The notes under the pieces are model-generated. The model saw only the letters and a list, made by a program, of their open reading frames with translations, did no database searches and was not told where the DNA came from. This document shows, piece by piece, positions 1-4,898 of a stretch of DNA of 11,347 nt. Origin of the DNA: DATCDR01 sp036510575 (lineage in GTDB: Bacteria; Actinomycetota; Acidimicrobiia; Acidimicrobiales; Bog-793). The stretch covers positions 1 through 11,347 of the forward strand of contig DATCDR010000086.1 of the NCBI GenBank assembly GCA_036510575.1, written 5' to 3'. The position numbers and the translations under genes were made by a program. Position 1 is the stretch's first letter. The number at the start of each line of letters is the position of its first letter.

Positions 1-223
1 CTTGACCGACGCAGCTTCCGGTGGTTTGGACTCCCCGCCTGCACGACGAGTCCGGAGGGCCAAACCTCCATCACTGGCACAGCACAGGATTCGTGCTGGC
101 GACCTTCTACGTCACCATCACTCCTCCTTTCATGGACACACATCGGCGGCTACTACGACCTGGATTCCATCGACAATTGCCCCTGCGTTTTTGCTTCGTC
201 GAGGACGACTAGAACATGGTCGT
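1..223. other. No recognisable gene at left edge
   Basis: Open frames exist here but none reads like a folded protein, and the frame of the following gene is open upstream only with low-complexity Arg/Ser/Pro-rich sequence. The one notable element is the first copy of an 18-bp direct repeat (143-160). A GAGGACG stretch at 201-207 is the only Shine-Dalgarno-like sequence and lies about 16 nt before the chosen ATG at 224, which is farther than usual. A gene entering from the left of the window cannot be excluded. Confidence 0.5.
143..160. repeat. 18-bp direct repeat, copy 1
   Basis: The 18 bases TCGGCGGCTACTACGACC occur here and again at 1024-1041, identical and in the same orientation, 881 bp apart. 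The Clp-N gene lies entirely between the copies. In one frame both copies read Gly-Gly-Tyr-Tyr-Asp, so they may be remnants of related coding sequence rather than a recombination site. An exact 18-mer is unlikely to recur by chance within 1 kb. Confidence 0.6.
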
Positions 224-964
224 ATGGCCGAAGTGCAACTCGAAGACCCGATCCTGCTCGCCTGGAGCGTCGCCGACAGCATGGGGGACGAACACGTGGG
301 CGTAGAGCATCTGTTCGTCGCGCTGCTCCACGGCAGGCCCGATGCCACGGCGAGCGAGGTTTTACTTGGCGCAGGACTCGACGCTGAACAACTGGAGGCG
401 TGGCTTCGAGCGAAGCACTCAACGACCGAACGACGACAGGACGACGCACACCATGACAAGCCCGAGACTTCGTTCTGGGGAAGGACCATTCATCCGACTC
501 CGATCCTCACCCAGACCATCGGCTTCGCCGAGGGGTTTGCCGCTGCTCATCAGGCCGCAGCGCCCGCTTCCACCGATCTACTCGTCGCCCTGTTGTGGGA
601 CGACCGCAGCAGGGTCGGAGCGATGCTTCGTACCCAGAACCTCACCAGGGAGGCGATCGTCGCCGCTTTGGTAGAACAGGGCCTTCCGCTTCCGATCGCG
701 GCCCTCCCACCGTTACCTCTTCCTTGGCACGGGATGCATCGCGCCGACATCCCGCGTGAGTCCTTGCGGACAGTGCTTGACGCGCTCAAAGATCGCCACC
801 CGCCTGGCTCCGAGTTCCGCTGGGGCTTCAATGCAAACGGGGAATCCACATGGATCATCGCGGAAGCAGGAATTGATCTGAGGACACTTGTCGTCGAGGT
901 CACAGGTGAGCTGCCGCTCAGGCAGTCGACTGTTGGTGACGAGCAAGCTTCTGCGGAGTCGTGA
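224..964 (+). CDS. Clp N-terminal repeat protein without ATPase domain
   Basis: The predicted 246-residue protein carries two copies of the Clp N-terminal (ClpA/ClpC/ClpB N-domain, Clp_N) helical repeat, about residues 7-65 and 92-152. The first has the typical H-V-G-V-E-H-L-F-V-A-L-L core (24-35) and the second the matching S-T-D-L-L-V-A-L-L (116-124). In Clp ATPases this domain docks substrates and adaptors. No Walker A/B AAA+ module follows; a Pro-rich linker (157-168) leads to an unrecognised 75-residue C-terminal part with predicted strand/helix alternation. I chose ATG 224 because the first Clp_N helix starts directly after it; longer starts (TTG at 2 or 191) add low-complexity sequence. 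Such stand-alone Clp_N proteins are common in actinobacteria and may act as Clp adaptors or substrate sensors, but that role is inferred. Confidence 0.8.
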   Translation: MAEVQLEDPILLAWSVADSMGDEHVGVEHLFVALLHGRPDATASEVLLGAGLDAEQLEAWLRAKHSTTERRQDDAHHDKPETSFWGRTIHPTPILTQTIGFAEGFAAAHQAAAPASTDLLVALLWDDRSRVGAMLRTQNLTREAIVAALVEQGLPLPIAALPPLPLPWHGMHRADIPRESLRTVLDALKDRHPPGSEFRWGFNANGESTWIIAEAGIDLRTLVVEVTGELPLRQSTVGDEQASAES

Positions 965-1023
965 TTGCGTCAACGTCCTGAGCCCGGTGTATCGACAATG
1001 CGCTTCTGGAGTCCGGTACCTAC

Positions 1024-1041
1024 TCGGCGGCTACTACGACC
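1024..1041. repeat. 18-bp direct repeat, copy 2
   Basis: This is the second exact copy of the 18-mer found at 143-160. The flanking bases differ on both sides, so the shared block ends sharply. It lies 60 bp past the stop of the Clp-N gene. Confidence 0.6.
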
Positions 1042-1102
1042 AACTCGAAGAGGTTTCGGACACTGCCCATGAACTCCTGCGTCTTTAGCTGTCGACACGA
1101 CC

Positions 1103-1228
1103 GTGTTGCGAACTAAGGCGAGTTGTGCCGAAGGCGACGACGCCAAACAGCCAGTAAGAAGGTCCTCCCTTGTCATCGGCTCGGGTCGTCCGCGAAGATT
1201 TCTGAAATAAGTCGACTGCTCGCAACAC
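1103..1228. repeat. Spaced 9-bp inverted repeat upstream of sigma gene
   Basis: GTGTTGCGA at 1103-1111 is the exact reverse complement of TCGCAACAC at 1220-1228, with 108 bases between the arms. The right arm is about 20 bp from the sigma-factor start. It may be a pair of half sites for a regulator, or chance; nothing else in the sequence decides this. Confidence 0.3.
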
Positions 1229-1248
1229 TTACTCGCTGACGACGAAAG

Positions 1249-1845
1249 ATGTGGCGGGGGATGTCGGACAACACCGGGCAGGAAGAGCAGTTCCGAGTGC
1301 TCTACCAACAGACGTTCTCCCGGATCGCCGGGTTCGTCACCAGACGGTCACGGTCACCCGAGGATGCTGCTGATGCCATCGCAGAGACCTACCTCACTGC
1401 TTGGCGTCGATGGGATCAGGTTACGGAAGGAGAGGCCGCGCTCTACTGGCTGTACAAGACAGCTCGCTTCGTAATCGCCAATGACCAGCGCGCGACGCGG
1501 GCACGCTCGGCGCGGGTCCAACGTCTCGCCATTGAACTCGCGAGGATCGCGCCAGCGGCGAACTCATTGTCTGAGGATGAGCGACTCGATGCGCTCGCCG
1601 CCCTTGGGCAGCTTCCACCTAAATGGCGGGAGGTCGTTCTGCTAAATGCCTGGGAAGGCCTCAACGTCACGGCGATAGCTGAAGTGCTCGGGTGCACGCC
1701 GAATGCCGTTCGCGTGCGCCTCCACCGAGCGCGACGCCTCCTCAATCAACTTCTCACAGCCGATCCGGTCCGCCCTCAGATAAGTGGTACTCAGCCGGCC
1801 AACCCCTCACCCGCAGGAAATTGGAGCTGCAATGTCGAACTATGA
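1249..1845 (+). CDS. ECF-type RNA polymerase sigma factor (sigma-70 family)
   Basis: The 198-residue protein has the two-domain ECF layout. Region 2 covers about residues 15-80 and contains the acidic P-E-D-A-A-D-A-I-A-E-T-Y (37-48) followed by an aromatic W-R-R-W-D. Region 4 covers about 117-170, with L-P-P-K-W-R-E-V-V-L-L and a helix-turn-helix ending G-C-T-P-N-A-V-R-V-R-L-H-R-A-R, which should read the -35 element. No region 1 or 3 and no C-terminal SnoaL-type extension is present. The start is ambiguous: ATG 1249 and ATG 1261 are in frame; the second gives a natural M-S-D start but its G-rich stretch sits very close. The gene overlaps the following membrane-protein gene by 14 bp, so the two are probably translated together. 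The regulon is unknown. Confidence 0.88.
   Translation: MWRGMSDNTGQEEQFRVLYQQTFSRIAGFVTRRSRSPEDAADAIAETYLTAWRRWDQVTEGEAALYWLYKTARFVIANDQRATRARSARVQRLAIELARIAPAANSLSEDERLDALAALGQLPPKWREVVLLNAWEGLNVTAIAEVLGCTPNAVRVRLHRARRLLNQLLTADPVRPQISGTQPANPSPAGNWSCNVEL
1823..1826 (+). promoter_or_regulatory. Shine-Dalgarno that fixes the membrane-protein start
   Basis: GGAG at 1823-1826 lies 5 nt before ATG 1832 and is the best ribosome-binding site in this unit. It selects the M-S-N-Y-E-F start over the in-frame upstream GTG at 1784, which would give 16 extra residues. It lies inside the end of the sigma gene. Confidence 0.6.
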
Positions 1846-3754
1846 ATTCGACCTCATCGAAAAACTTTCGCCGATCAGCGACGAGCGACTCGCCGAAATC
1901 GCCAGCTTGGAGATCGTCCGCGACCTGCTCGACGAGACCATTGCCGAAGGCGGAATTCCAATCGGTCGACTGCCGGCGGCTCGCACACTCGGGTCCGCTC
2001 GGCGAGGCCGAATATCGGTGGCTCATCAACCGCGGGCGCGAATCCTCGCCGCGATGGTGGTCGCCGGAGTCGTGGCGTTCGCGTCGATCGCACTCGCGAC
2101 CAATGGCACTCCTCTGCTCTTTCCTCGGGGCGTAAGCACCGCCGCCGCTAAGACCGGGACCACTTCCCACCGCGCTTGGCGCCTCGCAAGCATGATCACC
2201 CATCAAGCACTCGCCGAAGGAGCGCTTTCCGCCGCTCCCGCCTCGATGCTCTCGTGCCCAACCGAGACCCAGTGCTACGCCGTTTCGGACCCACCCATCA
2301 CTCGGTTCGGCAATGTGCACGACTATCTGATGGATCTCGGCCCCGGGAGTGTCGGCGTCTCGAGCGACGGCGGTAATAGCTGGACGAATGAGCCGCTTCC
2401 GGCTGGCGTCGTATTGACCACTCCGCTTGTCTGCCAAGGAGCGAGCGACTGCACTGCCGGGGCCGTTCTCCTCCAGGGAGGTCAGACCATCGCCCAGGTA
2501 GCTCCCGAGGACACATCGACACAGATCGGATTGCTCTTGGGTGCCAACGGGCAGGCATCTCCAGCGAATTGCAGCGTTGAGGGGAATGTTGGACTATCCG
2601 AGGATCAAACGCTCGCGGCGTTGGCGGATTTCAGTTCGATCGTGTCAGCGGTCCTCGCGGCACCGACGACGAACTCATGCGCTTCCAGCATCGCCACACA
2701 AGTCCGCTTCACTATCGCTTACGCGGGCTCGTCGCTCCTTGGGGCCGAGGGTCTCCCTCCACTGCTTAGTAGCGGACCTGTGATGTCGAGTGCCTCGATC
2801 GATCCTGTCGAGCAGAGCCTCCAGTCGATGACCCTCTACGGAACCTCGGACGCGACTGCCGCGCTGGAATCGACCACCGACGGAGGGGCGACCTGGAGCA
2901 CGGTGCCACTCCCCTCGGACACTGGACCCCTACTGAGCCTTACGTGTCCGACGAGCTCGACATGCATGGGGATCGCGTTGACGACCACGAGTCTCAGCGG
3001 AGAGCTGCCCTGGACGATCACCCCGTCTCACGGCAATGTCGACCCGGTCGAGTTCATCGAGACCGTCGATGACGGCGCGAACTGGACGACGTCAAGCTTC
3101 CCCGGATCAAGCGACGCTCCCTACTCGCTCACCTGCTCGGATGCATCGACCTGTCTCGCTGTCGGCAGCGTGATCGGCGCAAACGGTGGATTGTCCTATG
3201 CGCAGGAAGGGCTAGTGCTGCAAACGACCGATGGCGGCTCGACCTGGGGGTCGGCGACGATTCCGTCGGGCCTCGAAGTCGTGGGCCAGGCGACCTGCCC
3301 ATCCCCGACGGCTTGCTTCGCGATTGGCGACACTGCATCAGCTCCGGTGGTGCTCTCGTCGATCGACGGCGGATCGACATGGACCATGTTGTCGGTCCCG
3401 TCGACGGTGAGCTCGATTACTTCGATCAGCTGCGCGACGCCGACGAATTGCTCGCTCAGTGGCCGCCTTCCTGGCGGTGTCAACTTTGGCCGGGGAGCAG
3501 GGCCCGGTGGCTCATTCGTGGCAGGTCCGAACGGTGATTACAGCCCAGTCGATGGTCCCGGAAGCGGCCCAGCGATGATCGCGTCGACCACCGACGGTGG
3601 ATCGGCGTGGTCGATCCAGTCCTTTGGCTGGCGAGAGGCGAACGGGAACCAACTCGTCGCGACCGAGCAGGTGGTGTGCTCCCCGTCGGACGCGTGCGTC
3701 GCTATAGGTGGAAGCTCGGGCTTCTCGACACCAGTATTGACCGGGTCATCATGA
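1832..3754 (+). CDS. Membrane-anchored Asp-box (BNR-like) beta-propeller protein, possible anti-sigma factor
   Basis: The 640-residue protein has an acidic, helical cytosolic N-terminus (1-50), a basic patch (51-70) and one membrane helix (about 71-89, L-A-A-M-V-V-A-G-V-V-A-F-A). The outer part has six Asp-box motifs of the form [ST]xDxGxxW at 177-184, 348-355, 411-418, 465-472, 510-517 and 586-593. Between them are seven CX5C pairs (C142/148, 201/207, 372/378, 435/441, 489/495, 534/540, 616/622). Asp-box repeats build beta-propellers (sialidase, Ycf48-like and related folds). Coupling to the upstream ECF gene and the type II membrane topology suggest that the N-terminus binds the sigma factor while the propeller senses an extracellular cue. 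The zinc anti-sigma HX3CX2C motif is absent, so the anti-sigma role is inferred only. No downstream gene continues the unit. Confidence 0.8.
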   Translation: MSNYEFDLIEKLSPISDERLAEIASLEIVRDLLDETIAEGGIPIGRLPAARTLGSARRGRISVAHQPRARILAAMVVAGVVAFASIALATNGTPLLFPRGVSTAAAKTGTTSHRAWRLASMITHQALAEGALSAAPASMLSCPTETQCYAVSDPPITRFGNVHDYLMDLGPGSVGVSSDGGNSWTNEPLPAGVVLTTPLVCQGASDCTAGAVLLQGGQTIAQVAPEDTSTQIGLLLGANGQASPANCSVEGNVGLSEDQTLAALADFSSIVSAVLAAPTTNSCASSIATQVRFTIAYAGSSLLGAEGLPPLLSSGPVMSSASIDPVEQSLQSMTLYGTSDATAALESTTDGGATWSTVPLPSDTGPLLSLTCPTSSTCMGIALTTTSLSGELPWTITPSHGNVDPVEFIETVDDGANWTTSSFPGSSDAPYSLTCSDASTCLAVGSVIGANGGLSYAQEGLVLQTTDGGSTWGSATIPSGLEVVGQATCPSPTACFAIGDTASAPVVLSSIDGGSTWTMLSVPSTVSSITSISCATPTNCSLSGRLPGGVNFGRGAGPGGSFVAGPNGDYSPVDGPGSGPAMIASTTDGGSAWSIQSFGWREANGNQLVATEQVVCSPSDACVAIGGSSGFSTPVLTGSS

Positions 3755-4027
3755 GTCGCGGACTGGTCCCATTTTGAACAAGTCCCAGCACGTCCCATGT
3801 CGCGAGCTGAGATCACCGGGAGTCGTAGTAGCGATCAACTAAGACTTCGGACGCATCTCTCGTAGTTGCGCACGCTCCCAGCAACTCCGAGCCGGCATGT
3901 TGAGCCAAAAGAGCGGAACATGCGCCTACGCTCGCTGCGCGAACGCCGGACGCGTGTTTTCCGCTTAACGCGAAACTCGATCAAGAATCGCCTTCAAACT
4001 TGTGGACCGACGCAGTTGCTCTTTGCG
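3755..4027. other. Intergenic region between convergent genes
   Basis: No gene is visible in these 273 bases; short + strand frames here have no domain-like content. A 7-bp inverted repeat (GCATGTT 3895-3901, AACATGC 3917-3923, 15-base loop) could form a hairpin but lacks a T run. The flanking genes converge, so a bidirectional terminator would be expected somewhere here; none is clear. Confidence 0.45.
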
Positions 4028-4437
4028 TCAAGGGAGCAGCGTGAAGGCGTCGACGTGTCTCGGTCGCACGACAGTGAAGTGTCGACGATCGATGGTCATC
4101 ACCGTGGTCACCCCGAGCCGTCCCACGACGGCAACGACCGAGGCATCGACGCTGCCGAGCGGTAGGTCGGCATACTGCACGACGAGCTCGGCCATGCGCG
4201 TGATGTCGCGATCCTCAAGGTGCTCGACGCGAATCTCAGGGGCTGCAAGGGAGGATGAAACGCGGCCTCAGCATGTGGCCCGAGGTTTCGCTCGATCAAG
4301 AACGAAGTCTCGATGAGGACGCTGACCGGATTGACAAGCTGCTCCGTCGCGTTCTCGAACTCGGCGACGGATGCGGCGTGGTGAGTATCACGGACATCGG
4401 CTGCCGCGTAAAGCGGGCCGGTATCGACAACGATCAC
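4028..4437 (-). pseudogene. vapC: VapC-type PIN-domain toxin, broken by a frameshift
   Basis: The start is GTG at 4437, overlapping the antitoxin stop as GTGA. The first 60 residues (V-V-D-T-G-P-L near the start, V-L-I-E-T-S-F-L at 40-47) are a clear PIN-domain N-terminus with the first catalytic Asp (D5) and Glu (E43). After F60 (near 4258) the frame drifts into nonsense, but the neighbouring frame continues perfectly: S-L-A-A-P-E-I-R-V-E-H-L, then G-S-V-D-A-S-V-V-A-V and T-I-D-R-R-H-F with the two remaining acidic residues, ending at a TGA at 4028-4030. The total, 410 nt, is one base short of an in-frame gene of about 136 residues, the normal VapC size. VapC toxins are Mg-dependent RNases. 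A single-base deletion, or a sequence error, inactivates the gene as written. Confidence 0.85.
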
Positions 4438-4667
4438 GCGCCGAAGTCGCTACGCAGAATCTCTTCAGCTCTCTCGGAGATGTCACTCCGGCCACTGTCG
4501 CCGAGCGCGATGAACCCGAACTTGTGCGGAGTCGGCTGCGGGGCAGGCCCGACGAGCGTGGCGACCGCGTCGGACGCGAGCTGCTCCGACGTCGTGTGCT
4601 CACGCTCGGCGCGCTCAGCAAGACGTTCAGCGACATCGTCGGGGATACGTACGTGTAGCTCGGTCAC
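4434..4667 (-). CDS. vapB: VapB-type antitoxin (ribbon-helix-helix)
   Basis: The 77-residue protein has an N-terminal Arc/MetJ-like ribbon-helix-helix DNA-binding part (T-E-L-H-V-R-I-P-D-D-V-A-E-R-L, residues 2-16, then two helices to about 38), a Pro-rich hinge (41-47) and a C-terminal toxin-binding tail containing K-F-G-F-I-A-L-G-D-S-G-R-S-D-I-S-E-R. That tail is the hallmark of actinobacterial VapB antitoxins. I chose GTG 4667 because the ribbon strand begins right after it; an in-frame ATG at 4715 would add 16 residues without domain content. It overlaps the toxin gene by 4 nt (GTGA), the usual antitoxin-first order. It probably represses its own operon. With the toxin frameshifted, it may act as an orphan antitoxin. 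Confidence 0.82.
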   Translation of the reverse strand: MTELHVRIPDDVAERLAERAEREHTTSEQLASDAVATLVGPAPQPTPHKFGFIALGDSGRSDISERAEEILRSDFGA

Positions 4668-4695
4668 GACGTCAACATTACCGCTCGCCTGCGCG

Positions 4696-4708
4696 GGCAC
4701 CGGGTGCC
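4696..4708. promoter_or_regulatory. Palindrome upstream of vapB, candidate operator
   Basis: GGCACC-G-GGTGCC is a perfect 6-bp inverted repeat with a 1-base centre, 29 bp before the vapB GTG. Ribbon-helix-helix antitoxins bind short palindromes of this kind near their own promoter, so it is a reasonable autoregulation site. The assignment rests on position and symmetry alone. Confidence 0.35.
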
Positions 4709-4863
4709 AGTTCATCAGTTCATCACCGACCTGTGGGATGCGTCGCCTGGTGCACGGCGCGGAGCTTCGCGATCGAAACCCGTAACGGTGGAGTCGGATA
4801 TTGCAACTGCAAGGAATAGCTGTGGATGAGAGCCCGGATGACAACCGTCCGGTCTGTGGACGA

Positions 4864-4894
4864 CTCGCGCAGCTCGCCGGCGATCGCGCGCGAG
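4864..4894 (-). terminator. Stem-loop after recombinase-cluster stop codon
   Basis: CTCGCGC (4864-4870) pairs with GCGCGAG (4888-4894) around a 17-base loop that is itself GC-rich. It begins 4 nt past the TGA of the 802-residue gene on the - strand. No T tract follows, so at most it is a GC-rich, non-canonical terminator or a 3'-end stabiliser. Confidence 0.3.
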
Positions 4895-4898
4895 GTAT

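Larger units (their letters stand above)
965..1248. other. Intergenic region with repeat copy and possible coding remnant
   Basis: This gap of 284 bases holds no complete gene. A + strand frame that ends at 1088 reads V-Y-R-Q-C-A-S-G-V-R-Y-L-L-G-G-Y-Y-D and continues plausibly with an amphipathic helix; it could be the tail of a decayed gene, but I do not recognise the family. It includes the second 18-bp repeat copy. The remainder (1090-1248) is the presumed promoter region of the sigma-factor unit and contains a spaced 9-bp inverted repeat and a short AT-rich palindrome (1198-1208). No convincing -35/-10 pair could be fixed by eye. Confidence 0.5.
4668..4898. other. Intergenic region, vapBC upstream side and end of recombinase cluster
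   Basis: There is no gene in these 231 bases. It should contain the vapBC promoter (- strand) and the 3' boundary of the recombinase cluster. It includes a 13-bp palindrome (4696-4708), an 8-bp tandem repeat CAGTTCAT (4708-4723) and a stem-loop just after the recombinase-cluster stop. I looked for integrase N-terminal coding sequence matching the fragment at 9728-10099 and saw none. Confidence 0.45.

Noticed and set aside
1754..2437. - strand open frame opposite the start of the membrane protein
   Set aside because: Overlaps a well supported + strand gene with a good ribosome-binding site; low-complexity Arg/Gly/Ser product.
3895..3923. Hairpin in the 3755-4027 gap as a terminator
   Set aside because: Only 7 bp with a 15-base loop, 140 bp past the stop codon and without a T tract.
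4006..4018. GACCGACGCAG shared between 4006-4016 and the left edge of the window
   Set aside because: Only 11 bp in an 11-kb GC-rich window; no further similarity on either side.
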